From Paenibacillus sp. MMS20-IR301 (GTDB lineage Bacteria; Bacillota; Bacilli; Paenibacillales; Paenibacillaceae): a DNA stretch of 64,000 bases. Location of the stretch: positions 4,588,001 to 4,652,000 of the forward strand of contig NZ_CP135275.1 in the NCBI RefSeq assembly GCF_032302195.1. Reading direction: 5' to 3'. The position numbers and the translations under genes were made by a program. Positions 53,705 through 63,077 of the stretch are shown in pieces (position 1 is the first letter of the stretch; every line of letters starts with the position of its first letter). The notes under the pieces were generated by a model. It saw only the letters and a list, made by a program, of their open reading frames with translations. It was not told the DNA's origin and ran no database searches.

Positions 53705-54799
53705 TTATCTTCTGCTGAGGGCATGCTGCCCGTTTTGCAGGAAGGTACTGCGGCTGCGGCGCAGCAGGGCAATCCGCTCCTCGGCAAGCTGATCCGCCGC
53801 TGCATAAGCCGGAATTCCGTTCAGTGACGAGATTTCCAGTACACGGGTGATGCTGTCGTAGATTTTGGCGATCTGCTTGAATGCCCGTTCCTTGTTGTAG
53901 CCGTTCAGCTCATCCGCGATGTTAATTACACCGCCGGCATTAATAACATAATCCGGAGCGTAGACAATTCCCATCTCATGCAGGGCGGTCCCGTGGCGCG
54001 GCTCCGCAAGCTGATTGTTGGCTGCACCGGCAACGACCTTCGCTCTCAGATGCGGCAGTGTTTCATCATTAATCGTTCCGCCTAAAGCGCATGGTGCATA
54101 GATATCGCAATCCGTCTTCATGATTTCATCAGGGTTCACGGCAGCAGCACCGTATGCCTCTACCGCGCGGGCCACAGCTTCCTTATGAATGTCAGTGACA
54201 ATCAGGCGTGCACCTTCCTCATGAAGATACTTGCAGAGCGTGAAGGATACGTTGCCGACACCTTGTACCGCTACAGTTCTGCCTGATAGCGAATCGCTGC
54301 CGAAGGCTGCTTTTGCCGCTGCTTTCATCCCCTGATACACCCCGAAGGCTGTAGCCGGTGAAGGATTGCCGGATGAGCCGTATGTAGCCGAAATACCAGT
54401 AACGTAATCCGTCTCCTGATGGATGATGTCCATATCCTCTTCTGTAGTCCCTACATCCTCAGCTGTAATGTAACGTCCGTTCAAACCCTGTATGTATCTG
54501 CCGAAGGCGCGGAACATGGCCTCGTTTTTATCTTTTTTGGGATCACCGATGATTACCGTCTTGCCGCCGCCCAGATTCAGCCCGGCTACGGCGTTTTTAT
54601 AAGTCATGCCCTTAGCCAGCCGGAGCGCATCCGTCACAGCTGCTTCTTCCGTAGCATAAGTCCACATTCTCGTCCCACCCAGGGCAGGTCCCAGTGTAGT
54701 GTCATGAATAGCAATGATTGCTTTTAACCCTGATGCCTTATCCTGACAAAATAACACCTGCTCGTAATCATGCTGCCCCATTGCTGCAAACAATTCCAT
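53705..54799 (-). CDS. bcd: Leucine (branched-chain amino acid) dehydrogenase
   Basis: This 364-residue enzyme deaminates leucine, valine and isoleucine with NAD+ to 2-oxo acids, feeding branched-chain fatty acid synthesis. It has [11 protein letters not shown] with the catalytic Lys, [11 protein letters not shown] and the NAD-binding [10 protein letters not shown]. The ATG at 54799 ([18 protein letters not shown]) is ten bases after GGAG and matches the known start of Bacillus leucine dehydrogenases. The earlier ATG at 54808 is too near the ribosome binding site. Confidence 0.93.
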   Translation of the reverse strand: MELFAAMGQHDYEQVLFCQDKASGLKAIIAIHDTTLGPALGGTRMWTYATEEAAVTDALRLAKGMTYKNAVAGLNLGGGKTVIIGDPKKDKNEAMFRAFGRYIQGLNGRYITAEDVGTTEEDMDIIHQETDYVTGISATYGSSGNPSPATAFGVYQGMKAAAKAAFGSDSLSGRTVAVQGVGNVSFTLCKYLHEEGARLIVTDIHKEAVARAVEAYGAAAVNPDEIMKTDCDIYAPCALGGTINDETLPHLRAKVVAGAANNQLAEPRHGTALHEMGIVYAPDYVINAGGVINIADELNGYNKERAFKQIAKIYDSITRVLEISSLNGIPAYAAADQLAEERIALLRRSRSTFLQNGQHALSRR

Positions 54800-54925
54800 T
54801 AGATTCATTTCTCCTGTCTCTGCATTTTGTTCGTGTTACGTTTCATTACAAAGCTAGTCCTTCCAGAATCTGTTGTCAAGTTCATTTGTCCCTTTTTCAG
54901 GTTTTTTCATGAAAATCCATGAAAG

Positions 54926-54975
54926 AGCAGACATCAGCCTTACATCTCTTGTCAGAGGGCTGGCTGATGTCTGCT
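54926..54975 (-). terminator. Hairpin terminator behind the pirin-associated gene
   Basis: AGCAGACATCAGCC at 54926-54939 pairs perfectly with 54962-54975. On the minus strand the stem is followed by CTTTC, a weak U-rich tail. It separates the pirin operon from bcd. Confidence 0.65.
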
Positions 54976-54990
54976 GCCGGTTTAGCTTAT

Positions 54991-55320
54991 TCATGCCCAA
55001 TATTGATCCGGCCGGTATTCAATCTCGGATTGTACAGTTATAGTTAAGCGTCCTGCTTCCGCATCATAACTTACCGGAAGATCACCTACGTAGTACCAGT
55101 GCTTAATCACCGGACCGTGAGCCGGCTCCTCGAACCGGAATACATTCAGCTCTGACTTCAGCTCCACTACAGCCGCACCTTTATCTGCCGGCACTCCCGT
55201 TAAGGTAATCAAGGTCAGTCCGTCCTGCTCATCGAAGGTATATCCGGCACCATCCGTGCTGCTGACCAGCATGCGTCCGGTGACTGAATGCTTAACGAGC
55301 ACTCTTTCCTGCTCTGCCAT
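54991..55320 (-). CDS. Hypothetical protein downstream of pirin
   Basis: This 109-residue soluble protein is predicted beta-rich, beginning MAEQERVLVKHSVTGRMLVS and ending VQSEIEYRPDQYWA. The ATG at 55320 is eight bases after AAGGAGG; an ATG six codons earlier overlaps that site. It follows the pirin gene by 35 bp and is likely co-transcribed. No family was recognised. Confidence 0.7.
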   Translation of the reverse strand: MAEQERVLVKHSVTGRMLVSSTDGAGYTFDEQDGLTLITLTGVPADKGAAVVELKSELNVFRFEEPAHGPVIKHWYYVGDLPVSYDAEAGRLTITVQSEIEYRPDQYWA

Positions 55321-55355
55321 TTGAGGTTCCTCCTTCATATATGTGCTCAGGCAAG

Positions 55356-56057
55356 TTACGGCAAATCGATCAGCATGACCAGCACATCCGCTCCAGCCTT
55401 CAGCGTAAGTGATTCTGTCTCCTCAATCCGCGCGGAATCCCCCGGCTTCAGCACATGCTCACCGTTAAGCGTAAGCCCGCCCTCTATCAGATACACAAAG
55501 CTGCGCCGCCCCGGCTCCTGGCGGAAATCAAGCTTATTCCCCGCCTGCACCCTGCCGAGATAAATCGTCATTTCCTGGGCAATGCCGACAATCTCTGCCG
55601 CAGGCTCTGCTGCGACTACCGGCAACAGCCTCCCTGCAAGCTTACCCGGGTCAAACCGCCCTGTTGCATACGAAGGCGCCGTTCCGCGGGTCCGCGGCAT
55701 AAACCACAGCTGCAGGAGCCGGACCGGCTCGCTGCTTGACGGGTTATGCTCCGTATGAATCGCACCTGTTCCCGCCGACATCCGCTGAATTCCGCCAAAT
55801 GTTGTTTCAGCCACATTACCCAGGTTGTCCTCATGGCGCAGCACGCCGGACAGTACGATGGAGACAATCTCCATGTCACTGTGCGGATGGGCCCCGAAGC
55901 CTTTTCCCGGAGCAATCGTATCATCGTTACAGACCCGCATAGGGCCAAATGAAGTGTTATCCGGATCATAGAAATCCCCAAATGAGAAAACATGGCTGCC
56001 TTTCAGCCAGCCATAATCGAACCGGTGTGCAGACTCTGCGGGATAGACTCTAATTAT
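55356..56057 (-). CDS. Pirin family protein (apparent non-ATG start)
   Basis: This bicupin protein belongs to the pirin group, some of which are quercetin 2,3-dioxygenases. It contains GKGFGAHPHSDMEIV (metal ligands His57 and His59) and GAIHTEHN. The conserved N-terminal part (IRVYPAESAHRFDYGWLKGS, SFGDFYDP) is encoded in frame upstream of the first ATG (55940). Going back, a perfect AGGAGG site is followed eight bases later by ATA then ATT, with no ATG, GTG or TTG. Either ATA/ATT is used as the start, or one base was mutated or miscalled. Using ATA gives 233 residues, the normal pirin length. Confidence 0.8.
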   Translation of the reverse strand: MIRVYPAESAHRFDYGWLKGSHVFSFGDFYDPDNTSFGPMRVCNDDTIAPGKGFGAHPHSDMEIVSIVLSGVLRHEDNLGNVAETTFGGIQRMSAGTGAIHTEHNPSSSEPVRLLQLWFMPRTRGTAPSYATGRFDPGKLAGRLLPVVAAEPAAEIVGIAQEMTIYLGRVQAGNKLDFRQEPGRRSFVYLIEGGLTLNGEHVLKPGDSARIEETESLTLKAGADVLVMLIDLP

Positions 56058-56220
56058 TGTAATCCCCTCCTCAATGGTTTGCTGATGCGGCCTTGCCTAT
56101 GCCCAGTGTAGCAGAAAGCTCATGAAACAAGAAGAAACGGGTACCGCCCCGCAGGCAGCATCCGTTTCCCTAATCCGGTACAGCTTATTATGTTCAGCAT
56201 GTAATGTCCGGCATAGCCGC

Positions 56221-56796
56221 TCAGGTAGTTGAAATCTGCAATTCAGAAACGATGAACCACTTCTTGGAGACCGTATCCTTCATATAGACCTGAATGGTGT
56301 AGTTGCCCTTTTCCGTAAAGCTGGAGGTATAGGCAGCCGATTTGAACCAGAAGCTCTCCTTCTTCTCTGTAATCTGCTGATTATCCACAGTATCCGTTTT
56401 GCCGGAAGGGTCGGTGATCGTTATTTTCAAATCCGAAATTTCTGCACGCAGATGATCCACCTGCACCAGAGCGTAGAAGGTACTGCTGGAAGCACTTCTC
56501 ACCTTGCCAAAAATCTTCCCTTGATCATCCAGCAGCACCGTGTTCACATTCGGCTTATAGATGCGTACTGTACCTGCCGACTCGTCCCGGGACACGATGG
56601 CCTGCATGCTCTCGGTAAGCTGCTCCAGCGGCAGGTAGGCTTCAGCCTCCACAGTCAGCCCGGGCTGCTTCTGCAGTACATTATTCAAATATACCGAGAG
56701 ATCACCCTTCCCAGCAGCGGCATACAGCAGCCCCCCTCCCGAAATGACCATCAGTCCAAGTGTTGAAACTGCCAGCTTACGCATCTTTCCCATCAT
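56221..56796 (-). CDS. Secreted stalk-domain-like protein
   Basis: This 191-residue protein has a signal peptide (about 5-26, VSTLGLMVISGGGLLYAAAG). A segment YLPLEQLTESMQAIVSRDES is like the copper-amine-oxidase N-terminal/stalk domains common in Paenibacillus secreted proteins. A beta domain (about 90-190, ISDLKITITDPSGK ... YTIQVYMKD) follows. The ATG at 56796 (or 56793) follows GGGAGG. The longer open frame to 56931 runs through the terminator of the upstream gene and is not coding. Function is unknown. Confidence 0.75.
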   Translation of the reverse strand: MMGKMRKLAVSTLGLMVISGGGLLYAAAGKGDLSVYLNNVLQKQPGLTVEAEAYLPLEQLTESMQAIVSRDESAGTVRIYKPNVNTVLLDDQGKIFGKVRSASSSTFYALVQVDHLRAEISDLKITITDPSGKTDTVDNQQITEKKESFWFKSAAYTSSFTEKGNYTIQVYMKDTVSKKWFIVSELQISTT

Positions 56797-56884
56797 TGCC
56801 GCCTCCCAGAAGATTCCTATGCTGATTATACCCGTCAAACGCCAAGGAGTTGCTGTGCACTCTAAAAAAATAATCTCAAAAATC

Positions 56885-56927
56885 AAAAAAACCGGCTGTC
56901 CCATCCTGTTGAGGATGCTGCAGCCGA
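56885..56927 (-). terminator. Rho-independent terminator of ppaC
   Basis: CGGCTG and CATCCT on one arm pair with AGGATG and CAGCCG on the other, followed by seven T on the minus strand. Confidence 0.9.
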
Positions 56928-56980
56928 TCATTTGTCAAATTATAGAAAATAACGATCCGGATGATCTGCCGGAGCCCCTG

Positions 56981-57913
56981 TTACAGCTTGGCAATCGTCT
57001 CCGTCAGCACAGGTACGATCTGTGATTTGCGGGATACTACACCCTTCAGCACCGCTTTGTTGTCATCCAGCTTCACATTGTAAGCCTGCTCTACAGCGCT
57101 GGCAGCGCGGCCGAGGGCCAGTCCCACGGAATCGTTATTCAGGATATCGGTCACTACGAACAGGAACAGATCCAGTCCTTTGTCGTCAATGATCGCGCTC
57201 AGAGCGGTTTCCAGTTCAGCCTGCTTGGAGAGTACATCATTGACATCCACGGCATTAACCTGGGCGATTTCCACTTTGTATTCACCCATCTTGAATTCCT
57301 TGGCATCCAGGGAGATCAGCTGGGCAATACTCTTGTCGCTCAGATCAGCACCTGCTTTGAGCATAGCCAGGCCGTAGCTCTCAGCATCTACACCGGCGAT
57401 GTCAGCCAGCTCACGCGCAGCGGCAACATCCTGTTCAGTGCAGGTTGGGGATTTGAACAGCAAGGAGTCGGAAATGATGGCGGACAGCATCAGACCGGCA
57501 ATGTTCTGCGGAATAGCAACTCCATGCTCCTTGTAGAGCTTGTTCAGGATAGTTGCAGTACAGCCAACCGGTTCCGCACGGTAGTACAGCGGATGAGCCG
57601 TTTCAAAGTTCGCGATCCGGTGATGGTCGATAACTTCTACTACACGGACCTGATCGATATCATTCGCGCTTTGCTGGCGTTCATTATGGTCAACCAGAAT
57701 AACCTGCCCAGCTTCAGCCGCAACATTCTCTACGAGGCGCGGAGCTTCCACGCCGAATTGATCAAGCGCATACCGGGTTTCCCCGCTGACTTCGCCCAAT
57801 CTGACTGCTTCAGCATCCCAGCCGAGTTCTTTCTTCAGTGCTGCATAAGCGATTGCCGAACAGATTGTATCTGTATCCGGATTTTTGTGGCCAAACACCA
57901 ATGTTTTTTCCAT
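56981..57913 (-). CDS. ppaC: Manganese-dependent inorganic pyrophosphatase (DHH family II)
   Basis: This 310-residue enzyme splits pyrophosphate to phosphate. The DHH domain has [17 protein letters not shown] (His/Asp metal ligands, about 7-23), ILVDHNE and VIDHHRI (DHH motif). The C-terminal DHHA2 domain contains the substrate-binding lysine and arginine region near [10 protein letters not shown]. The ATG at 57913 follows AAGGAG by seven bases; an in-frame TTG two codons earlier is less likely. It is a single-gene transcript. Confidence 0.95.
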   Translation of the reverse strand: MEKTLVFGHKNPDTDTICSAIAYAALKKELGWDAEAVRLGEVSGETRYALDQFGVEAPRLVENVAAEAGQVILVDHNERQQSANDIDQVRVVEVIDHHRIANFETAHPLYYRAEPVGCTATILNKLYKEHGVAIPQNIAGLMLSAIISDSLLFKSPTCTEQDVAAARELADIAGVDAESYGLAMLKAGADLSDKSIAQLISLDAKEFKMGEYKVEIAQVNAVDVNDVLSKQAELETALSAIIDDKGLDLFLFVVTDILNNDSVGLALGRAASAVEQAYNVKLDDNKAVLKGVVSRKSQIVPVLTETIAKL

Positions 57914-58035
57914 TTCCAATCTCCTTACTTTGATTTTATTGAGAATAATATACCATACATTGCTATAACCCTGCCAGAAGCAGCCGGAAACCGGTCGGCC
58001 CCCCCCACAAAGCGGAGTCTTGGCTTTGGGTTAAC

Positions 58036-58863
58036 TCAGAGCTTTGCGGTATTCCACTGCGGCATTCCCGGCTTCGTCTTCGGCAACGCTTCCGGCATGT
58101 CCTCCCCGCTTAGCGGCTCATTGTCCGAGAATAAATCCGGGTTCGCCTCCAGCATGCGGCTTAAGACCGCCGTCGTGCGCTCTGTGCCGCAGATCATGAC
58201 TGCTGCATCACCGAAGCGGCCTCTGCGCAGAGCGCCTCCGTCCTCCAGCACCGCCTCCACCTTCCAGAAGTGCTGCGACCAGGACAGCCCGCAGTGCCGG
58301 CGTGAAGGAACCGGAATTTCCTCCCCGTCAGGCGTAATCGTAATAAGCGGCTCATGCCCGTCCGTCATCCGGCCGGGGATATGGACCCATTCCTCAATAC
58401 CGTGAATGAAGGTATTCCTCCGCAAATCGACGCCGAGCAGCATGATGTCCGCCTTGCGGTCCAGCAGCCTGCCGTAGACCGAGCCGCGCGCGCAAGGCGT
58501 ATCCCAGCGCTCCTCTCCGGCAGTGAAGCTGAGCGCATCGGCACCAAGTGCTGATACAGAGTGGGTGGGATGCCAGGAGCGGATGACCCCCGGCCGCTTC
58601 CGGAACAGCTCCGGCAGAATACCGACGCAGACAGGCGAGTCTGTCACAGAGAAGCGCGGATGCTGCGCGTTGATATAAGACCAGGTATGCGCAGGCAGGA
58701 CCAAGAGACCCTCCTTCATATATTCAGAGAGGACATCCAGTACGGTGTCTGCTCCTCCTTCTACTTCACCGATACTTTTGAACGAGGAATGAACCAGCAG
58801 CGTTCCGTGCGGATCGATTCCCATGTCCTTCAGCTGTTTCAGCAGACTTGCCCGTGTATGCAT
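58036..58863 (-). CDS. AAC(3)-like N-acetyltransferase
   Basis: This 275-residue protein has the aminoglycoside 3-N-acetyltransferase (antibiotic NAT) fold: GTLLVHSSFKSIGEVEGGAD, LVLPAHTWSYINAQHP and the active-site SWHPTHSVSALG. The family includes resistance enzymes and also chromosomal proteins with unknown natural substrates (such as the YokD type). Whether it acts on aminoglycosides cannot be told. It is a lone gene with a weak GCGGGG ribosome binding site. An eight-C tract lies 30 bp downstream. Confidence 0.88.
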   Translation of the reverse strand: MHTRASLLKQLKDMGIDPHGTLLVHSSFKSIGEVEGGADTVLDVLSEYMKEGLLVLPAHTWSYINAQHPRFSVTDSPVCVGILPELFRKRPGVIRSWHPTHSVSALGADALSFTAGEERWDTPCARGSVYGRLLDRKADIMLLGVDLRRNTFIHGIEEWVHIPGRMTDGHEPLITITPDGEEIPVPSRRHCGLSWSQHFWKVEAVLEDGGALRRGRFGDAAVMICGTERTTAVLSRMLEANPDLFSDNEPLSGEDMPEALPKTKPGMPQWNTAKL

Positions 58864-59060
58864 GATTAGCCCCGCTTTCCTGAATACTAAATTCAGATAC
58901 TAAATAATGATGTTGCATTTTTAATCATTAACTATTAAAATTATAGTAACTTAATATTACTCACCTAATTAACTGCTGCTGTAACTAACAATCACTGTAC
59001 AGAAATCCTGCCCGGGATACAACATTCCGGTTACATTATTGAATCCAAGGAGGGCTTTAT

Positions 59061-60044
59061 ATGAGTCTAACATTAAAAGGGCTGCATCATGTATCCGCCA
59101 TTACGGCTAAGGCACCGGAGAATTATAAGTTCTATACTGAGGTGCTTGGACTGCGCCTGATCAAAAAAACGGTAAACCAGGACGATGTCTCCGTCTATCA
59201 CTTATTCTACGGTGACGAAGCCGGCAATCCCGGCACCGAGCTCACCTTCTTCGAGCTGCCGAATGCCGGCCGCAACCGTGACGGCAATAACAGCATCTCT
59301 GCTCTGTCGCTGCGTGTGCCGGGTGACGAGGCACTGCTCTACTGGACTCAGCGCTTCACAATCTACAATGTCGAGCATGATGAAATCACTGAGCGCGGCG
59401 GACGCAAGACGCTGGCCTTCACCGACCACGAGGGGCAGCGGCTCATTCTCGTCTCGGATGAGCATAACCAGGGCATGGCCGGCGGCAAGCCCTGGGACCG
59501 GAGCCCGGTTCCCGCTGAATACGCCATAGTCGGCCTGGGTCCGGCGCATCTGACGGTAGAGACCGCCGAGGATACAGCACTCATTCTGGAGCAGCTGCTC
59601 GGGTTCCGCCGCAAGGGCACTTATCCTTCGCTGGCAGCCGGACAGCCCGATGTCATCGTGTTCGAGACCGGCGAAGGCGGCTCCGGCACCGAGATCCACC
59701 TGGAAGAGCGCAAGGACCTGCCGCAGGAGCGGCTTGGCCGGGGCGGCGTACACCATGTCGCCTTCCGGGTCGACAACGAAGAGGAGCTGAAGCTGTGGAT
59801 TGAGCGGATCCGCACCGTCCAGCTGCCCAATTCCGGCTTCGTTGACCGCTTCTACTTCCGCTCGCTGTACTTCCGCGAGCCAAACGGGATATTATTCGAG
59901 CTGGCTACCGACGGTCCCGGCTTCGCCACCGATGAAACGCTCGAGCATCTTGGCGAGTCCCTCGCTTTGCCCCCGTTCCTCGAAGCTAAGCGGCCGCAGA
60001 TTGAGGCTCACCTGAAGCCGCTGGATACCCGGCAGCAGGCTTAA
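59061..60044 (+). CDS. VOC-family ring-cleaving dioxygenase (MhqO/MhqA-like)
   Basis: This 327-residue protein consists of two glyoxalase/VOC modules (about 1-140 and 155-290). The likely metal ligands are His9 or His10 (GLHHVSAI), His230 or nearby (GVHHVAFRV) and Glu (GILFELATD). Related Bacillus MhqO/MhqA proteins protect against quinones and catechols. AAGGAGGGC precedes the ATG. The upstream 200 bp contain AT-rich repeats but no clear MhqR operator. It ends with a terminator shared with the converging gene. Confidence 0.9.
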   Translation: MSLTLKGLHHVSAITAKAPENYKFYTEVLGLRLIKKTVNQDDVSVYHLFYGDEAGNPGTELTFFELPNAGRNRDGNNSISALSLRVPGDEALLYWTQRFTIYNVEHDEITERGGRKTLAFTDHEGQRLILVSDEHNQGMAGGKPWDRSPVPAEYAIVGLGPAHLTVETAEDTALILEQLLGFRRKGTYPSLAAGQPDVIVFETGEGGSGTEIHLEERKDLPQERLGRGGVHHVAFRVDNEEELKLWIERIRTVQLPNSGFVDRFYFRSLYFREPNGILFELATDGPGFATDETLEHLGESLALPPFLEAKRPQIEAHLKPLDTRQQA

Positions 60045-60061
60045 GCTTTAGATCTTCACAG

Positions 60062-60098
60062 CAAAAACTCCGGACCGTATGACGGCCCGGAGTTTTTG
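60062..60098. terminator. Bidirectional terminator
   Basis: CAAAAACTCCGG and CCGGAGTTTTTG form a perfect 12-bp stem with extra inner pairing and A/T ends, between converging genes. Confidence 0.92.
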
Positions 60099-60135
60099 CA
60101 TCTGATGGAGCATTAGCCGGCAGGACCTGCCCTGT

Positions 60136-60810
60136 TCAGCTCTCCGACCAGGTAATGGTGAAGATATTAAAGCCCGGCCGTGCGGTCGAGGGTTTGCCCG
60201 TAATGGACACCGGACTGGTGCCGCCCAGTCTGCCGGTAATTTTGACCGTGCTGGCTGTCACCGTCTCCGATGCATTATCCAGCCGTTTGATTTTCACATA
60301 TTCACTGTAGACGAAGCCCATCGTATCCAGCGTCTCCTGTGTGGAATACGTGAAGGCGGCCTTCTTCACCCCGCCGGCATCCGTGTCTACCGTTGTTGCA
60401 ATCACAGCATCCGCCGGAATCGGGAAATCCTTCGGCAGGTTGACCGGACGGGCCGTGCTTTCCGCCGGAGCTGTATTACCGCTGCCGCCGGAACTGCCCG
60501 GTGCCGGAAGAGCCGCGCTGCCGGTGCCGATTCTTACTTTATAATTCGCCGCATCATAGGTGATCGGCACATCCAGCGCATCCGCAATGGAACGGATCGG
60601 CAGATAGGTGGTGCCCTCATAGGTGATGGGTGTCAGGGTTTTGCCGTTGCCGTCCTTGAGCCAGTACGGGCTGCCATCCACCACAACTCCAAGGCTGTGG
60701 TTCAGATAGGCCTTAATCTGCTGCAGTTTGGCAGCTGCAAATACTCCCGCTGAGCTTGTAACTGTAAGTACCGCTATTACGGCGGCGACCAGCCATTTTT
60801 TATACATCAT
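60136..60810 (-). CDS. Secreted protein with copper-amine-oxidase-type stalk domain
   Basis: This 224-residue protein has a signal peptide (about 5-26) and an N-terminal stalk domain (VVVDGSPYWL ... ITYEGTTYLPIRSIADALDV, about 42-81). A Gly/Ser/Ala linker (about 97-120) leads to a C-terminal beta domain of unknown type. Stalk domains are common in cell-surface proteins of Paenibacillus. The preferred start is the second ATG (60807), six bases from GAGAGG. It is a single gene and its function is unknown. Confidence 0.82.
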   Translation of the reverse strand: MMYKKWLVAAVIAVLTVTSSAGVFAAAKLQQIKAYLNHSLGVVVDGSPYWLKDGNGKTLTPITYEGTTYLPIRSIADALDVPITYDAANYKVRIGTGSAALPAPGSSGGSGNTAPAESTARPVNLPKDFPIPADAVIATTVDTDAGGVKKAAFTYSTQETLDTMGFVYSEYVKIKRLDNASETVTASTVKITGRLGGTSPVSITGKPSTARPGFNIFTITWSES

Positions 60811-60902
60811 AATCCTCTCCCGTGTATTGAGATGAATATCAGGATGATTGGAACGTCCTTATATATTTAACACGGGGAGAATATTTTCAATCGCCAGGGC
60901 CG

Positions 60903-61586
60903 TCAGCTTACAATCTTCAGCAGCTCATCCAGACTGCGGATTTCATAGGTAGGCACTATTCCCGGAGCGCCGGGCTTCTCCAGCGGATTGAACCAGCAGG
61001 TATCGATGCCGTAGTTCATCCCGCCCTGAATATCCGAGGTGAGGGAGTCACCGACGATCAGCACTTTGCTTTTATCCGAAATATTCAGTTTGGCAAAAGC
61101 ATAATCAAAAATCCCCGTCTCCGGCTTCTGGTATCCTGTCTCTTCAGAGATAATAATAGCTTCGAATACCTCACTCAGCGGCGATCCCTTGATTCTGGAC
61201 TGCTGCACATCCTTGATCCCGTTAGTGATAACAGCCAGCCTGCAGCCGGCAAGCTCTGCGCACAGCTGAACGGCTCCTTGAATCAGGAAGGTACCTTCCC
61301 CCAGGAACCGCAGGTAGGCATCGCTGAACTCCTCCGGCTTAAGCTCAAGGTTGTGTGCGGCAAACAGCCGGTTGAACCGTTCCACGCGCAGCGCTGCAGA
61401 AGTAATCCGCCCCTGCTCGAAATCCTTCCACAGCAAATGGTTGATTTCTTTGTAGCTGGCCGCATAATCCTCCGCCCCTGTAGGCAGGCCGAAATGGGCA
61501 AAAGCATGGTACAGGGCATGGCTCTCAGCCATCCCGTAATCGAATAGTGTGTCATCTGCATCAAATAAAATTACGTCGTATTTCAT
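60903..61586 (-). CDS. HAD-superfamily nucleotidase (YjjG/YfnB family)
   Basis: This 227-residue HAD hydrolase has motif I VILFDADDTLFDYG (Asp9/Asp11), motif II VITNGIKD, a conserved Lys region (TGYQKPETGIFDYA) and motif IV VGDSLTSDIQGG. YjjG-type enzymes remove phosphate from non-canonical pyrimidine nucleotides. The ATG at 61586 follows GGAGG by five bases; an upstream ATG at 61604 overlaps the ribosome binding site. It is divergent from the TagO-like gene. Confidence 0.9.
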   Translation of the reverse strand: MKYDVILFDADDTLFDYGMAESHALYHAFAHFGLPTGAEDYAASYKEINHLLWKDFEQGRITSAALRVERFNRLFAAHNLELKPEEFSDAYLRFLGEGTFLIQGAVQLCAELAGCRLAVITNGIKDVQQSRIKGSPLSEVFEAIIISEETGYQKPETGIFDYAFAKLNISDKSKVLIVGDSLTSDIQGGMNYGIDTCWFNPLEKPGAPGIVPTYEIRSLDELLKIVS

Positions 61587-61674
61587 AATTCCCTCCACCT
61601 TCATTTGTCCGAATCGACAAGGTATCCCCTTCTGGGATATAATTTAGACAGACATGCTCAAATAAATCAACGGG

Positions 61675-62643
61675 GTGATTGTCATTTTATACGTTTTAGC
61701 ATTTCTTGTGTCGTTTTCTATCGTTTATCTGCTGATCCCACCTCTTGGCAAGCTCGCTTTCCGGCTCGATTTCGTGGACAGGCCCCGGAAGGATGTTGAA
61801 CGCAAAATACATAGGGAGCCGATTCCGCTTACAGCCAGTTACGCTATATTCGTAGGTTTCTTTATTACATATCTGCTGTTCGCCCGTGAATTCTCCCTGG
61901 AGACGCTGGCTCTGTTCATCGGCGGTGTGCTTCTGCTGACTATAGGAACCATTGATGACTGGTACAAAACCAAAGGCAAGGATTTCCCGGCACTCCCTAA
62001 ATTCATCGTGCAGATTGCCGCAGCCGTCCTGGTCTTCCTGTCCGGCAATGCCTTTACCGGCTTCATCAACCCCTTCTCGGGTGATTACGTCTCCTTGCCT
62101 TTCATTCTGCAGTTCCTGCTGACGATCATCTGGATCTTCGGCGTAACCACAGTAATTAACTTCTCTGACGGCATGGACGGGCTGGCCGGCGGACTTACTG
62201 CAATCTCCGCTGTTACCCTGTTCATTGTGGCGATTACGATGGGGCAATCCTCGTCGGCCATGATGGCTATATCACTGGTCGGTGTTACCATAGCATACCT
62301 GCGCTTCAATAAGGCACCTGCCAAAATCTTCATGGGTGACGCCGGCGCTACCTTCCTCGGCTTCATTCTGGCCGTGATCGCGCTCGACGGTGCCTTCAAG
62401 CAGGCTACAGTGCTGTCCCTGTTCATTCCGATACTCGCCCTCGGCGTACCGATCTTCGACAACATCTTCGTGGTTGTCAAACGTTTCCTTAAGGGACAGG
62501 CCATCTACCAGGCCGATGCGACCCAGGTCCATTACCGCCTGCTCAAAGCCGGTCTGAACCAGCGGCAGGTCGTTGCCGTGCTCTATCTGGTCAGCGTCTG
62601 CCTGTCGCTGTCTTCGATTATTCTGCTGCTGATTCAAATCTAG
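61675..62643 (+). CDS. tagO: Undecaprenyl-phosphate GlcNAc-1-phosphate transferase (TagO/WecA type)
   Basis: This 322-residue protein has about ten membrane segments. The cytoplasmic loops carry DFVDRPRKDVERKIHREPIP, GTIDDWYKTKGKDF (Asp-Asp), VINFSDGMDGLAGG and FMGDAGATFLGF, the hallmarks of the MraY/WecA/TagO family. It adds GlcNAc-1-phosphate to undecaprenyl phosphate to start wall teichoic acid or related polymers. The annotated start is GTG inside GGGGTGATT, which also looks like the ribosome binding site, so the exact start is uncertain (an ATT codon three codons later is possible). Confidence 0.92.
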   Translation: MIVILYVLAFLVSFSIVYLLIPPLGKLAFRLDFVDRPRKDVERKIHREPIPLTASYAIFVGFFITYLLFAREFSLETLALFIGGVLLLTIGTIDDWYKTKGKDFPALPKFIVQIAAAVLVFLSGNAFTGFINPFSGDYVSLPFILQFLLTIIWIFGVTTVINFSDGMDGLAGGLTAISAVTLFIVAITMGQSSSAMMAISLVGVTIAYLRFNKAPAKIFMGDAGATFLGFILAVIALDGAFKQATVLSLFIPILALGVPIFDNIFVVVKRFLKGQAIYQADATQVHYRLLKAGLNQRQVVAVLYLVSVCLSLSSIILLLIQI

Positions 62644-62742
62644 GCATCGCTAAGATATCCGCACAAAGTGCCGCCTTTTCATGAAGTTTACTCAGGTACT
62701 TTGCGGGGGCCCAGAAACACATAAATTCTTATCCATTTAATT

Positions 62743-62775
62743 AAACCCACCCTTCGCTGAGGGGTGGGTTTGTTG
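62743..62775 (+). terminator. Rho-independent terminator of the TagO-like gene
   Basis: AAACCCACCC pairs with GGGTGGGTTT, followed by GTTGTGTTG, which is moderately T-rich. Confidence 0.8.
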
Positions 62776-62814
62776 TGTTGTGGCGGACGGCTGTTCGCTC
62801 GCCATAGCGCTTGC

Positions 62815-62862
62815 TCTTGACCTTGACTTTGACTTTGACTTTGACTTTGACTTTGACTTTGC
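62815..62862. repeat. CTTTGA hexanucleotide microsatellite
   Basis: Five perfect CTTTGA units in a row are flanked by variant units (CCTTGA, CTTTGC). The stretch lies between a terminator and a cluster of short repeats, with no gene. Confidence 0.9.
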
Positions 62863-62869
62863 TCTCGCT

Positions 62870-63060
62870 TGTCCTTGCGGACACCACAGCTCTTATTCCT
62901 GTAAAATCAGCCTGTTTCTGGTCCTTGCGGACTCAGATGCACTTATTCCTCTGCATTTGCTCCAAATCGCGCCTGTTTCCGCGAAATAAGGTCTGCTGTG
63001 TCCGCAAGGAGCTTCAGCAGGCTTGTTCAGCCGAAATAACGGCCCGTGTGTCCGTAAGCA
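62870..63060. repeat. Cluster of short direct and inverted repeats
   Basis: GTCCTTGCGGAC occurs at 62871 and 62921. Inverted variants (GTCCGCAAGGA at 63000, GTCCGTAAGCAGC near 63050) follow, each associated with TTATTCC or GAAATAA. This looks like a dispersed intergenic repeat in opposite orientations. No gene is visible. Confidence 0.65.
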
Positions 63061-63077
63061 GCCGCCTCCGCGCACGT

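Noticed and set aside
56797..56931. Forty-five-residue N-terminal extension of the stalk-domain protein
   Set aside because: It reads through the ppaC terminator. The ATG at 56796 has GGGAGG directly upstream.
57999..58006. Poly-C tract as a phase-variation site
   Set aside because: It lies downstream of the AAC(3)-like gene, outside any promoter or coding region, and is only eight bases long.
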